Origin: Aeromonas finlandensis
Lineage (GTDB): Bacteria > Pseudomonadota > Gammaproteobacteria > Enterobacterales > Aeromonadaceae
DNA: 64,000 nt
Assembly (NCBI RefSeq): GCF_000764645.1
Contig: NZ_JRGK01000350.1
Location: forward strand, 1-64,000
Reading direction: 5' to 3'
Below the pieces are notes generated by a model, which worked only from the letters and a program-made list of their open reading frames with translations, searched no databases and was not told the DNA's origin. A program made the translations under genes and the position numbers. This document shows positions 1-11,190 of this stretch, piece after piece. Numbering within the stretch: the first letter of the stretch is position 1; each line of letters begins with the position of its first letter.

Positions 1-90
1 CTGCAGAAGATCTACACCTTCCCGGATCTGCCGGCCAAGGTGCAGCGGGTGATGACTCGCAGCTGGACCAAGATCAAGTCCGGCAAGTAA
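1..90 (+). CDS. potF: Polyamine (putrescine) ABC transporter substrate-binding protein, 3' end only
   Basis: Only the last 29 codons are in the window; the reading frame is open from base 1 and stops with TAA at 88-90. The tail carries the motif RVMTRSWTKIKSG, almost identical to the C-terminus of the complete binding protein that follows ([13 protein letters not shown]). It is therefore the end of a first, paralogous PotF-type periplasmic binding protein. It lies directly upstream of a second copy and of the potGHI genes, so two binding proteins probably share one transporter. The start, signal peptide and ligand pocket are outside the window. Confidence 0.85.
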   Translation: MQKIYTFPDLPAKVQRVMTRSWTKIKSGK

Positions 91-1293
<1,203 letters not shown>

Positions 1294-1295
1294 CC

Positions 1296-1319
1296 TTGGT
1301 GCCCGTTCGGGGGCGCCAA
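1296..1319 (+). other. Hairpin between potF and potG
   Basis: TTGGTGCCC (1296-1304) pairs with GGGCGCCAA (1311-1319), with one G-U pair and a short loop, and is followed by a weak T stretch (CTTTTA). It may be a partial attenuator or stability element lowering potGHI expression relative to the binding protein, as is usual for binding-protein ABC operons. The function is inferred. Confidence 0.5.
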
Positions 1320-1371
1320 ATCGCTTTTATGGATCGGCCGTGAGGTCGGTATCACGTTGGGGAGTTTGGTA

Positions 1372-2526
1372 ATGGCGATAGCCTCCAGTGCCTACAAGAA
1401 AGCCCTCGAGGGCAGCCAGCAGCGCAAAGATGTGCTGGTGAAGATTGATCGGGTGAGCAAGCAGTTCGATGAAACGCTGGCGGTCGATAACGTATCTCTC
1501 AATATCCACAAGGGGGAGATCTTTGCCCTGCTCGGTGGCTCCGGCTCCGGCAAGTCGACCCTGCTGCGGATGCTGGCCGGTTTCGAGCGCCCGACCGAGG
1601 GTCGGCTGTTCCTCGACGGGGTCGACATCACCGATATGCCGCCCTATGAACGCCCCATCAACATGATGTTCCAGTCCTACGCCCTGTTCCCCCATATGAC
1701 GGTGGCGCAGAACATCGCTTTTGGCCTCAAGCAGGATGGTTTGCCCAAGGCCGAAGTGGATGCGCGGGTGGAGGAGATGCTCAAGCTGGTGCAGATGACC
1801 CAGTATGCCCGCCGCAAGCCGCACCAGCTCTCCGGTGGTCAGCGCCAGCGGGTGGCACTGGCCCGTTCGCTGGCCAAGCGGCCCAAATTGCTGCTGCTCG
1901 ATGAGCCGATGGGGGCGCTCGACAAGAAGCTGCGCTCCAAGATGCAGCTGGAGCTGGTGGAGATCATCGAGCGGGTCGGGGTTACCTGTGTCATGGTGAC
2001 CCACGATCAGGAAGAGGCGATGACCATGGCGGAGCGGATCGCCATCATGCACCTCGGCTGTATCGAGCAGATCGGCAGCCCGATGGATATCTACGAGACT
2101 CCGGCCAGTCGGCTGGTGTGCGAGTTCATCGGCAACGTCAACCTGTTCGATGGCCTGCTGGTGGAGGATGAGCAGGACCACGCCACTATCGCCTGCGCCG
2201 ATCTGGAGCAGCCCATCTATGTGGGTCACGGCATCAGTTCCCGCGCCGAGAACAAGAAGGTGACCTACGCCCTGCGGCCGGAAAAACTGCTGATGAGTCT
2301 GCAAAAACCGGAGGAGATCGAGCACCCGGACTTCAACTGGACCAAGGGTGAGGTCTATGACATCGCCTATCTGGGCGGTCACTCGGTTTATCACATCCAG
2401 CTGCCCTCGGGCAAAATCGTTCAGGCTTTCATCGCCAATGCCGAACGCCACGGCAAGCGGCCAACCTGGGATGACCAGGTGTTCCTCTATTGGGAAGATG
2501 ACAGCGGCGTGGTGCTGCAATCATGA
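1372..2526 (+). CDS. potG: Putrescine ABC transporter ATPase PotG
   Basis: A 384-residue ABC ATPase that energises polyamine import at the cytoplasmic face of the PotH/PotI channel. Walker A GGSGSGKST is at residues 55-63, signature LSGGQ at 153-157, and Walker B LLLLDEP at 173-179, followed by the MVTHDQEEA H-loop. A C-terminal TOBE-like domain (about 290-384) contains LRPEK, typical of PotA/PotG. ATG 1372 is chosen because GGGGAG lies 7 bases upstream; an in-frame TTG at 1357 has no such site. The stop codon overlaps the potH start (ATGA), indicating translational coupling. Confidence 0.95.
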   Translation: MAIASSAYKKALEGSQQRKDVLVKIDRVSKQFDETLAVDNVSLNIHKGEIFALLGGSGSGKSTLLRMLAGFERPTEGRLFLDGVDITDMPPYERPINMMFQSYALFPHMTVAQNIAFGLKQDGLPKAEVDARVEEMLKLVQMTQYARRKPHQLSGGQRQRVALARSLAKRPKLLLLDEPMGALDKKLRSKMQLELVEIIERVGVTCVMVTHDQEEAMTMAERIAIMHLGCIEQIGSPMDIYETPASRLVCEFIGNVNLFDGLLVEDEQDHATIACADLEQPIYVGHGISSRAENKKVTYALRPEKLLMSLQKPEEIEHPDFNWTKGEVYDIAYLGGHSVYHIQLPSGKIVQAFIANAERHGKRPTWDDQVFLYWEDDSGVVLQS

Positions 2527-3428
2527 AGTTTTTGCGACGACTGAAGCGGGTCGGGGGGCGTCGGCTGGTGATCGGCATCCCCTTCTTCTGGCTGTTCCTC
2601 TTCTTCCTGCTGCCCTTCATCATCGTGTTGAAGATCAGCTTTGCCGAAGCGGATGTGGCGATCCCGCCCTACACCGACGTGGTGAGCTGGGCCGACAATC
2701 AGCTCACCATCCTGCTCAACATGGGCAACTACCTGCTGTTGCAGGAGGATGAGCTCTATATTGCGGCTTATCTGGGCTCGCTCAAGATGGCCTTTATCAG
2801 CACCGTTCTCTGTCTGTTGATTGGCTATCCGATGGCCTACTCCATCGCGCGAGCCAACAAAGAGACCCAGACCGTGCTGCTGCTGCTCATCATGATGCCG
2901 ACCTGGACCGCCATTCTGATCCGGGTCTACGCCTGGATGGGGATCCTCAGCAACAACGGCCTGCTCAACAGCTTTTTGCTAAGCATGGGTCTCATCAATG
3001 AGCCGCTGCAGATCCTCAACACCAACCTGGCGGTCTATATCGGCATCGTTTACTCCTACTTGCCGTTCATGGTGCTGCCGCTCTACGCCAATCTGGTCAA
3101 GCATGACCAGAGCCTGCTGGAGGCGGCCTCCGATCTGGGTGCTCGCAACCTGACCCGCTTCTGGCAGATCACGGTGCCGCTCTCCAAGAACGGCATTATC
3201 GCCGGCTGCATGCTGGTGTTTATCCCGGTGGTGGGGGAGTTCGTGATCCCGGAAATGCTGGGCGGCCCGGAGACCCTGATGATTGGTAAGGTGCTGTGGC
3301 AGGAGTTCTTCAACAACCGCGACTGGCCGGTCGCCTCTGCACTGGCGGTGGTGATGTTGGCGGTGCTGATCATTCCGATCATCCTCTTCAACCGTAACCA
3401 GGCCAAAGAGCTGGAGGGCAAGGCATGA
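2523..3428 (+). CDS. potH: Putrescine ABC transporter permease PotH
   Basis: A 301-residue inner-membrane permease with about six hydrophobic segments. The binding-protein-dependent transport signature (EAA loop) is seen around EAASDLGARNLTRFWQITVP. The N-terminus has a short basic tail and then a long hydrophobic helix (FFWLFLFFLLPFIIV). It overlaps potG by four bases and potI by four bases, so potG-H-I are translated as a coupled unit. It forms the membrane channel with PotI. Confidence 0.95.
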   Translation: MKFLRRLKRVGGRRLVIGIPFFWLFLFFLLPFIIVLKISFAEADVAIPPYTDVVSWADNQLTILLNMGNYLLLQEDELYIAAYLGSLKMAFISTVLCLLIGYPMAYSIARANKETQTVLLLLIMMPTWTAILIRVYAWMGILSNNGLLNSFLLSMGLINEPLQILNTNLAVYIGIVYSYLPFMVLPLYANLVKHDQSLLEAASDLGARNLTRFWQITVPLSKNGIIAGCMLVFIPVVGEFVIPEMLGGPETLMIGKVLWQEFFNNRDWPVASALAVVMLAVLIIPIILFNRNQAKELEGKA

Positions 3429-4267
3429 GACATTTCGGTTTTGCCAAGTTGATGCTCTGGTTGGGGCTGCTGTTTATCTACCTGCCCATGGTCATTATGG
3501 TGATCTACTCCTTCAACGCCTCCAAGCTGGTGACGGTATGGGGCGGCTGGTCGCTCAAGTGGTACTTCGGTCTGCTCGACAACAAGCAGCTGATTGGCTC
3601 GGTGTTCCGCTCGCTGGAGATCGCCTTCTACACCGCAATTGCCGCGGTTGCGCTGGGGACGGTGGCCGCCTTCGTGCTGACCCGAATTCCCCACTTCCGT
3701 GGCCGTACCCTGTTCGGTGGCATGGTGACGGCGCCGCTGGTGATGCCCGAGGTGATCACCGGTCTGTCGCTACTGCTGCTGTTCGTGGCGATGGCCCAGC
3801 TGGTGGGCTGGCCCGCCGAGCGAGGCATGCTGACCATCTGGATCGCCCACACCACCTTCTGTACCGCCTACGTGGCGATCGTGGTGTCGGCGCGGTTGCG
3901 GGAGCTGGATCTCTCCATCGAGGAGGCTGCGATGGATCTTGGCGCCAAGCCGTGGAAGGTGTTCTTCCTGATCACCATCCCGATGATCGCCCCCTCGCTG
4001 GCAGCAGGTGGCATGATGTCGTTCGCCCTGTCGCTGGATGATCTGGTGCTGGCGAGCTTCGTCTCCGGCCCGGGCTCCACCACGCTGCCGATGGAGGTCT
4101 TCTCGGCGGTGCGGCTCGGCGTGAAACCCGAGATCAACGCGGTGGCCAGCCTGATCCTGCTGTCGGTATCGCTGTTTACCTTCGGGAGCTGGTATCTGAT
4201 GGCCAGAGCGGAGAAGCGCCGTCGCGCCGAGATCGCCATGACCACCCAGATGCAGGCCGTCGTCTGA
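3425..4267 (+). CDS. potI: Putrescine ABC transporter permease PotI
   Basis: A 280-residue inner-membrane permease, partner of PotH. The EAA motif appears as EEAAMDLGAKPWKVFFLITIP, and the protein shows about six membrane segments. It is the last gene of the potF-G-H-I run; its start overlaps the potH stop (ATGA). The C-terminal tail is basic (RAEKRRRAE) and cytoplasmic. No convincing terminator follows, and the next gene begins 45 bases downstream with its own strong ribosome-binding site. Confidence 0.95.
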   Translation: MRHFGFAKLMLWLGLLFIYLPMVIMVIYSFNASKLVTVWGGWSLKWYFGLLDNKQLIGSVFRSLEIAFYTAIAAVALGTVAAFVLTRIPHFRGRTLFGGMVTAPLVMPEVITGLSLLLLFVAMAQLVGWPAERGMLTIWIAHTTFCTAYVAIVVSARLRELDLSIEEAAMDLGAKPWKVFFLITIPMIAPSLAAGGMMSFALSLDDLVLASFVSGPGSTTLPMEVFSAVRLGVKPEINAVASLILLSVSLFTFGSWYLMARAEKRRRAEIAMTTQMQAVV

Positions 4268-4312
4268 TGCCATGATAAGATCCGCTTACTCTCGTCAACC
4301 TGGAGGATGAGT

Positions 4313-5017
4313 ATGCGGATCTCCCTTTTTAGCGGTCGCAGCACTGAGTTGGTGCCGGGCCTCACCACCGCCATTCACAAGCAACCGATCTCTGCGCCAG
4401 TTCGCTGTACCTTTGCCGGTCTGGAAGGGGATGAACAGTGTGACCAGCGCCACCACGGTGGCCCGGATCGGGCGCTCCACTACTATCCGGCCGATCACTA
4501 TCTCTGGTGGCAGACCTGGCAAACCGCGCTGGGTCTTCCGGCGCCACGCACCCCCTGGCAACCTGCCGCCTTTGGCGAGAACCTCTCCGGTATCGGGCTG
4601 ACCGAGGCGCAAGCCTGCATTGGCGATGTCTATCGACTCGGTGAGGCGCTGATCCAGATCAGCCAGCCGAGATCCCCCTGTTTCAAGCTCAACCAGCGCT
4701 TTGGCTATGGCCAGATGTCGCAGGTGATGCAGCTCAATGGCCGCTGTGGCTGGCTGCTGCGGGTACTGGAAGAGGGCATGATCGCGCCCGACGCGGCCAT
4801 AGAGCTGGTAGACAGACCCTATCCCGAACTGACGGTGAAGCGCACGGCGGATATCCTGTTCAATCAGGTGCGCAACGAGGCCGACCTGCTGCTGTTGCTG
4901 GAAAACCCTGCCCTCTCCCCCAACTGGCGCCAGCATGCAGCCGACTGGCTGGAGCATGGCACTGTGGCTGACTGGCAGCGCCGTCTGCTTGGGCCGGCAT
5001 CTCTGCGCGTGGTCTGA
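4313..5017 (+). CDS. yiiM: MOSC-domain protein YiiM (6-N-hydroxylaminopurine detoxification)
   Basis: A 234-residue MOSC-domain protein resembling Escherichia coli YiiM, a molybdenum-cofactor-dependent enzyme that protects against N-hydroxylated base analogues. The motifs GLEGDEQ and HHGGPDRALHYYP match the YiiM N-terminal part, and PRSPCFKLN carries the conserved cysteine expected to bind the cofactor. ATG 4313 is preferred over ATG 4307 because GGAGG (4302-4306) then has normal spacing. Orientation follows the pot genes, but the protein is functionally unrelated. Confidence 0.88.
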   Translation: MRISLFSGRSTELVPGLTTAIHKQPISAPVRCTFAGLEGDEQCDQRHHGGPDRALHYYPADHYLWWQTWQTALGLPAPRTPWQPAAFGENLSGIGLTEAQACIGDVYRLGEALIQISQPRSPCFKLNQRFGYGQMSQVMQLNGRCGWLLRVLEEGMIAPDAAIELVDRPYPELTVKRTADILFNQVRNEADLLLLLENPALSPNWRQHAADWLEHGTVADWQRRLLGPASLRVV

Positions 5018-5072
5018 CTCTGGGTTGCCGGAATGTCACCAGCTGGCTGCATCCCGGTAAACGGGTGAAAAG

Positions 5073-5106
5073 AGTGCTGAATAGTTAAGCGAACGGCACT
5101 TTTTTT
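5073..5106 (+). terminator. Weak candidate terminator after yiiM
   Basis: AGTGC (5073-5077) can pair with GCACT (5096-5100), directly followed by seven Ts. The stem is only five base pairs with a long loop, so this is a weak call resting mainly on the T-run. Confidence 0.3.
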
Positions 5107-5127
5107 CCTGTCAAATGCAAAAAAGGC

Positions 5128-5156
5128 TTGTGTCAGGTCGGGGCTTTCGGTAAATT
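5128..5156 (+). promoter_or_regulatory. Promoter of tRNA-Pro
   Basis: A -35 like TTGTGT (5128-5133) and a -10 like TAAATT (5151-5156) are separated by exactly 17 bases, with a G/C-rich discriminator (CCCGTCCCGC) after the -10. This discriminator is typical of stringently controlled stable-RNA promoters. Confidence 0.65.
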
Positions 5157-5172
5157 CCCGTCCCGCAGACAT

Positions 5173-5249
<77 letters not shown>

Positions 5250-5255
5250 AATTTG

Positions 5256-5284
5256 AAAAGGCCGCTCAACAGAGCGGCCTTTTT
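5256..5284 (+). terminator. Intrinsic terminator of tRNA-Pro
   Basis: AAAAGGCCGCTC, loop AACA, GAGCGGCC, then five Ts: a strong rho-independent terminator immediately after the tRNA. Confidence 0.93.
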
Positions 5285-5320
5285 GCATTTGTCTTCCGCC
5301 GCGCGTTACCCTTTTCTCTG

Positions 5321-5356
5321 CCGACCTGCCGACCTGCCGACCTGCCGACCTGCCGA
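5321..5356. repeat. Tandem repeat of CCGACCTG, four full copies
   Basis: CCGACCTG occurs four times head-to-tail (5321-5352) followed by CCGA. It is a non-coding microsatellite just downstream of the tRNA terminator; copy number would be expected to vary between strains by slippage. Confidence 0.95.
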
Positions 5357-5429
5357 TAGTCCAAGACTCTACGAGCCATGATTGCCTGTTTGTGTTGCTG
5401 GTTCACGACGTGCGGCGCCACACTTTGCC

Positions 5430-5464
5430 TATCCGCTATCCGCTATCCGCTATCCGCTATCCGC
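5430..5464. repeat. Tandem repeat of TATCCGC, five copies
   Basis: Five perfect copies of the 7-mer TATCCGC, not in a coding region. It is unrelated in sequence to the 8-mer array about 75 bases upstream. Confidence 0.95.
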
Positions 5465-5616
5465 TTGCGATGGCAAATCACTCTTATCCCGGTCGGGGGG
5501 CATTGAGGGGCGATAAGCCGGTGCGATATGGGAAGGGTGGGTAAAGGAAGAAAGGCTGGATATAAGCAGATGGTGTTTATGGGTTTCTGGCTGTCGATAG
5601 TGTGGTGGCTGCGGAC

Positions 5617-5643
5617 ATTAAAAGGGCCACCGCTCGGTGGCCC
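5617..5643 (-). terminator. Terminator for the minus-strand AbiTii-like gene
   Basis: GGGCCACCG (5624-5632) and CGGTGGCCC (5635-5643) form a long GC stem. Read on the minus strand it is followed by TTTTAAT, fitting an intrinsic terminator about 100 bases past the stop of the gene ending at 5740. Confidence 0.7.
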
Positions 5644-5739
5644 ATCGGTGGAGTCTGATCCTGACTCCGGCACTCTAGATTGTGGCAATCTCGCTATGGG
5701 TCTTGTCTATGGTGCCCTCCTTGCGCGCCAGGCGCTTAC

Positions 5740-6267
5740 TCAGATATGCCAGTGCTGATGCCGCAAAGCCTTGAAACTGTGTTGAGGCAGCAAGGCCGCG
5801 TGCTTGGGGTACTCACTAATGAAATGTTCTATTCCCTCCATCAGTTGTGCACGTAATGAAATGACGGGCTCATGCCAGGCTTGCAGGCATAGATGGCCGG
5901 GGATCAACTGCTCCTGATAATCTTCCAGCAGCTGTTCTGGCCAGGGTTCAATACCGGAATTGCGTTGCAGTAAATAGTGGGCGGCGGGTTCACGGGCATA
6001 AATGAACTGAATTTGGGCCAGATCGCGTTGGCATAGCGTTTGACTGTTGATGTGACAGGTCAAATATTTTCCCGTTTTCAGATCCAGAAAGTGACCGCGT
6101 TGCCGACAGGGAACGATGCGATACCAAGGCAGGGGTGAGGAGAGAGAATACCCCTCAAGCTCCTGTTCCAACCAGTGGCGACACTCGGGTGTCTGCACCT
6201 CGTCGAGCATGGACTCGAGCTGTGTCAACAAGGCTCTGGATGGTTTGATGGCCAGTTTCGCACTCAT
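5740..6267 (-). CDS. AbiTii-like (abortive-infection-related) small protein
   Basis: A 175-residue protein. The N-terminal 60 residues resemble the AbiTii domain: a helical LLTQLESMLDE segment, then WLEQELEGY, then LPWYRIVP and a following RGHFLD strand, matching the domain's W-x-EL-x-GY...LP-x-YR pattern. The remainder is not recognised. The start ATG 6267 is chosen over an in-frame TTG at 6294 because GGGAGG lies about ten bases upstream. It is a lone gene between the tRNA-Pro region and the yigI-like gene. AbiTii is named after phage abortive-infection proteins, but its mechanism is not established; the assignment rests on pattern memory and should be treated as moderate. Confidence 0.6.
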   Translation of the reverse strand: MSAKLAIKPSRALLTQLESMLDEVQTPECRHWLEQELEGYSLSSPLPWYRIVPCRQRGHFLDLKTGKYLTCHINSQTLCQRDLAQIQFIYAREPAAHYLLQRNSGIEPWPEQLLEDYQEQLIPGHLCLQAWHEPVISLRAQLMEGIEHFISEYPKHAALLPQHSFKALRHQHWHI

Positions 6268-6391
6268 CGCCTGCAATCCTCCCTCTGCACACAATCCCGA
6301 CTATGAGTATGGACCTTGTTCGGCCAGAGGGGGTAAGGAATCTAATGATTAAAAGTGGATTAGCAGCGTGGTTTTTATGCACTAACTTGGT

Positions 6392-6856
6392 TCAACCCAC
6401 CAGATAGGTGCCGGTGCCGAAGGCGATGTGGGTGCCCTCTTCGTTGTGCAGCTCCATCCGGGCGACGGCGACCTTGCTGCCAGCCCGGATGATGTGGGCG
6501 GTGGCGATAAACTCGTTGCCGCGCCCCGGGCGCAGGTAGTCCACCCGCAGATCGATGGTGCCGAGGCGAGCGAAGCGCTCCTTGAGATAGCTGGGGGAGA
6601 ACTCCTCCAGCTCGTCGATACAGGAGGCGGCGACTATCATGCCGCCCGCCACATCGAGCAGCGTGGCGGTGACGCCGCCGTGCAGGATGTTGTGGAAGGG
6701 GTTGCCGATCAGCTTGTCGTCCATCTTGATGCGCAGCTCCACCTTGTCGAAGTCGTAGTAGGTCACCTGCATGCCAATCAGCTTGTTGAAGGGCATCTTC
6801 TCGGCGAACAGGTTGGCAATGCCACTGAGCGCCATCTTCTTGAGCATCTGTTTCAT
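6392..6856 (-). CDS. yigI: YigI-like hotdog-fold thioesterase
   Basis: A 154-residue single-domain protein of the PaaI/YigI thioesterase group. The hotdog motif is seen as NILHGGVTATLLDVAGG (HGG and the following helix), then GTIDLRVDYLRPGRG and KVAVARMELHNEEG, all close to E. coli YigI. Substrates are probably acyl-CoA esters; specificity cannot be read. It is divergent from recQ, and yigI lies near recQ in E. coli as well, supporting the assignment. Confidence 0.88.
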   Translation of the reverse strand: MKQMLKKMALSGIANLFAEKMPFNKLIGMQVTYYDFDKVELRIKMDDKLIGNPFHNILHGGVTATLLDVAGGMIVAASCIDELEEFSPSYLKERFARLGTIDLRVDYLRPGRGNEFIATAHIIRAGSKVAVARMELHNEEGTHIAFGTGTYLVG

Positions 6857-6989
6857 TCTCTGATCCCAATCCTTGTCATCAAAGCCGAGTAAAAACTCCA
6901 GTCAGTCTGCAACAGTTCCTTAACAGTCGCAATGGCAGGTTTATTGTGGGCGGCGGCTGCTTTAGAATGGCGACCCCAAAGGAGAGCCC

Positions 6990-8825
<1,836 letters not shown>

Positions 8826-8897
8826 GAAAGTCTGGCGAAGCAGAACCGCACGGATGCGTCGCCTGTGTAGAGGTGTCCGACTGCTGGGCGCGCAAGA

Positions 8898-9200
8898 TTA
8901 CTTGAGGCTGGCGTAGAAGGCCGCCAGGTTCTCCATATCCGCATCGGTCAGTGGCGCCATAAAGGGAACCATCAGGGGCTCTTTGCGTGTGCCATCCTTG
9001 AAGGCTTTCAACTGTTTCACCAGATAGGCGGCATTCTGACCCGCCAGATGGGGATAGTTGGGGATCATCGCCTTGCCCTCTACCCCGTGACAGGCGGCAC
9101 AGACAGCAGCCTTGGCTTTGCCTGCCTCGATATCGGCAGCCTTGGCCTGATGAACCCAGGCCAGTGCCAGCAGAGGCAGGGCATATAGCCACTTTTGCAT
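8898..9200 (-). CDS. Periplasmic class I cytochrome c (c553 type)
   Basis: A 100-residue mono-haem cytochrome. A signal peptide ([21 protein letters not shown]) is followed by the haem motif CAACH and a C-terminal [16 protein letters not shown], which supplies the distal methionine. ATG 9200 has GAGGAG upstream; the open frame extends antisense through selO but without codon or start support. It would carry electrons in the periplasm; partner enzymes are not next door. It is divergent from selO. Confidence 0.92.
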   Translation of the reverse strand: MQKWLYALPLLALAWVHQAKAADIEAGKAKAAVCAACHGVEGKAMIPNYPHLAGQNAAYLVKQLKAFKDGTRKEPLMVPFMAPLTDADMENLAAFYASLK

Positions 9201-9305
9201 CTTCTTCTCCTCGAATTGAAAAATGATGGTCGCCAGTGAGCGCAAGCATGGCTGACGGCAGTATAAAGAGTGACACGAGCATACGCAGGGACGAATGGCA
9301 CAACC

Positions 9306-10733
9306 ATGAAGCTGATCAACACTTTTGCGAGCGAATTGCCCTGGGCCTGTGAACCGGTGGCACCCCAGCCGCTGCAGCAACCCCGGTTGCTTCATCTCAA
9401 CCGGGCTTTGCTGGCAGAGCTGGGGTTGGGAGGCGTCAGCGAGTCTGACTGGATCGCCTGCTGTGGCGAGGGAAAACTGCTGCCCGGCATGCAGTCGGTG
9501 GCGCAGGTCTATGCCGGCCATCAGTTCGGGGGTTACAGCCCCCGGCTCGGGGATGGCCGGGCGCTGCTGCTGGGTGAGCAACTGACCCCCGATGGTAGCC
9601 GTTGGGACCTCCATCTGAAGGGGGCGGGTAAAACCCCGTTCTCCCGTTTTGGCGACGGCCGCGCCGTATTGCGCTCCAGCATTCGCGAGTATCTCGCCTC
9701 TGAAGCGCTTCATGCCCTCGGCATCCCGACCACCCGAGCGCTGGTGCTGGTGGGTAGCCAGGAGCCGGTCTACCGCGAACAGGTCGAGACGGGCGCGACT
9801 GTGCTGCGCACCGCCCCCAGCCATCTGCGCTTCGGCCATATCGAGTACTTCGCCTGGAGCGGGCAGGGGGAGAAGATACCGCCGCTCATCGATTATCTGC
9901 TGCGCCATCACTTCCCCACGCTTGAGAGCGGTGCCGAACTGTTTGCCGAGGTGGTGCGCCGCACCGCGCGGCTGATTGCCAAATGGCAGGCGGCGGGCTT
10001 CTGTCACGGGGTGATGAACACCGACAACATGTCGCTGCTCGGCCTGACGCTGGATTATGGCCCCTACGGCTTTATCGATGCCTACATGCCAGATTTTGTC
10101 TGCAATCACTCGGATCCGGCGGGTCGTTACGCGCTGGATCAGCAGCCTGCGGTCGGTTACTGGAATCTGCAAAGGCTGGCGCAGGCACTGGCTGGCCATG
10201 TAGACGGTGATGCGCTGGCTGCGGCGTTGGCCCAGTACGAACAGCAGCTGATGTTGCACTACTCCGAACTGATGCGGGCCAAATTCGGGCTGGCGGTGTG
10301 GGAGGAGGATGACCCGGCGTTGTTCCGCGAGCTGTTCCGGTTGCTGGCGGCTCACAAGGTGGATTACCACCTGTTCCTGCGCCGTCTCGGCGAGGTGACG
10401 AGAGAGGGGGCGTGGCCTTCGTCTCTGCTGGCCCTGTTGCCTGATCCGAGCGCTTGGCAGGAGTGGCTGGAACGCTATCGGGCGCGGCTGGTGCGCGAAG
10501 GAAGCGAGGATGCGGTGCGCAAGGGGCAGATGGATGCCATCAATCCCAAGTATGTGCTGCGCAATGTGCTGGCCCAGCAGGTGATCGACGCCGCCGACGC
10601 AGGGGATATGCTGCCGTTCGAGCGGTTGTTCACCGCCCTGCAGCGTCCCTATGATGAACAACCCGAATATGAGGATCTCGCCACCCCGGCTCCGGCATGG
10701 TATTGCGGTGGTGAGCTCTCCTGCAGCAGCTGA
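9306..10733 (+). CDS. selO: Protein adenylyltransferase SelO (YdiU)
   Basis: A 475-residue pseudokinase-fold enzyme of the SelO family, which transfers AMP from ATP to hydroxyl side chains and is linked to redox homeostasis. Family motifs are [45 protein letters not shown] and [11 protein letters not shown]. The C-terminus is ELSCSS, with cysteine where eukaryotic homologues carry selenocysteine. ATG 9306 gives an N-terminus like other YdiU proteins; an in-frame GTG at 9270 is possible. The following small gene starts ten bases later, so they are probably co-transcribed. Confidence 0.95.
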   Translation: MKLINTFASELPWACEPVAPQPLQQPRLLHLNRALLAELGLGGVSESDWIACCGEGKLLPGMQSVAQVYAGHQFGGYSPRLGDGRALLLGEQLTPDGSRWDLHLKGAGKTPFSRFGDGRAVLRSSIREYLASEALHALGIPTTRALVLVGSQEPVYREQVETGATVLRTAPSHLRFGHIEYFAWSGQGEKIPPLIDYLLRHHFPTLESGAELFAEVVRRTARLIAKWQAAGFCHGVMNTDNMSLLGLTLDYGPYGFIDAYMPDFVCNHSDPAGRYALDQQPAVGYWNLQRLAQALAGHVDGDALAAALAQYEQQLMLHYSELMRAKFGLAVWEEDDPALFRELFRLLAAHKVDYHLFLRRLGEVTREGAWPSSLLALLPDPSAWQEWLERYRARLVREGSEDAVRKGQMDAINPKYVLRNVLAQQVIDAADAGDMLPFERLFTALQRPYDEQPEYEDLATPAPAWYCGGELSCSS

Positions 10734-10743
10734 GAGACAGGGA

Positions 10744-11031
10744 ATGAGTTGGCAAATCAAACAGGTAGATAGCGAAGCTGGCGTGGTGACGCTGGATTGC
10801 CCGGCGCTCGACTGGGACACGTTTCCTGCATTGGCCGGGGAGCTGCTGCAGGCGTGGGAGCTGCATCCACTGGAACGGGATGTTGGTGCAGATCGCCACA
10901 GCTGGTTGCTGGAGTTCGAGGGAAGTCAGTTCAGGCTGGAGTATGAACACTACTGCGGTTGCTGGCTGGAGGCGGTGCGCCCGGCGGATCGGGAGGTGCT
11001 GCGCTGGCTTGCCAGGCAACACAAGGAGTAA
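10744..11031 (+). CDS. Small conserved protein, DUF3630-like
   Basis: A 95-residue soluble protein with no signal peptide or membrane segment. It is acidic, with a tail reading YCGCWLEAV and [14 protein letters not shown]. It resembles the short DUF3630 proteins of Vibrio and Aeromonas; the match is from memory and the function is unknown. It begins ten bases after selO and likely shares its transcript. Confidence 0.65.
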   Translation: MSWQIKQVDSEAGVVTLDCPALDWDTFPALAGELLQAWELHPLERDVGADRHSWLLEFEGSQFRLEYEHYCGCWLEAVRPADREVLRWLARQHKE

Positions 11032-11092
11032 CGATCGCCCGCAAGGCCTGCTCTGCGGCTGGCCAACCCGGGCGAGCTCAATCGCATAAAGA

Positions 11093-11120
11093 TTGAACTA
11101 TCGGTTTTGGGGCGTATAAT
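11093..11120 (+). promoter_or_regulatory. Promoter of the queuosine-precursor transporter gene
   Basis: A perfect -10 TATAAT (11115-11120) is preceded by TTGAAC (11093-11098) at 16-base spacing. The -10 sits in the loop of a 6-bp inverted repeat GGGGCG/CGCCCC (11109-11128). Transcription would begin near 11127, just before the riboswitch. Confidence 0.7.
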
Positions 11121-11151
11121 CTCGCCCCTCGATTATCGCCAATGGTGGCGG

Positions 11152-11183
11152 TATGGGTTCCCTAACCCCATTAACCAAAAAGG
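11152..11183 (+). promoter_or_regulatory. preQ1-I riboswitch overlapping the ribosome-binding site
   Basis: Stem P1 is ATGGG (11153-11157) with CCCAT (11167-11171). The loop carries TTCCCTAAC, and the A-rich tail TAACCAAAAAGG follows. Loop CCT (11161-11163) pairs with AGG (11181-11183) to form the H-type pseudoknot. The arrangement GGGT...TAACCCCA...TTAAC...AAAA...AGG matches the Thermoanaerobacter preQ1-I aptamer closely, with C11166 in the ligand-recognising position. The AGG is also the Shine-Dalgarno of the transporter ATG at 11191, so preQ1 binding should shut off translation. The downstream gene's role in queuosine-precursor uptake supports the call. Confidence 0.9.
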
Positions 11184-11190
11184 TCACAAG

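Larger units (their letters stand above)
5285..5617. other. Non-coding stretch with two short tandem repeats
   Basis: Together with the hairpin and tail up to 5739, this is one of only two gene-free stretches longer than 300 bases. It contains an 8-bp tandem repeat, a 7-bp tandem repeat and otherwise unremarkable sequence. The open frames here lack ribosome-binding sites and are not supported as genes. Confidence 0.6.

Noticed and set aside
5321-5464. CRISPR-like array
   Set aside because: The repeats are 7-8 bases and directly tandem, without spacers, and no cas genes are nearby.
8898-10820. 640-codon minus-strand frame that would fuse a long N-terminal extension to the cytochrome c
   Set aside because: The extension is antisense to selO. 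The signal peptide, ribosome-binding site and haem domain all begin at 9200.
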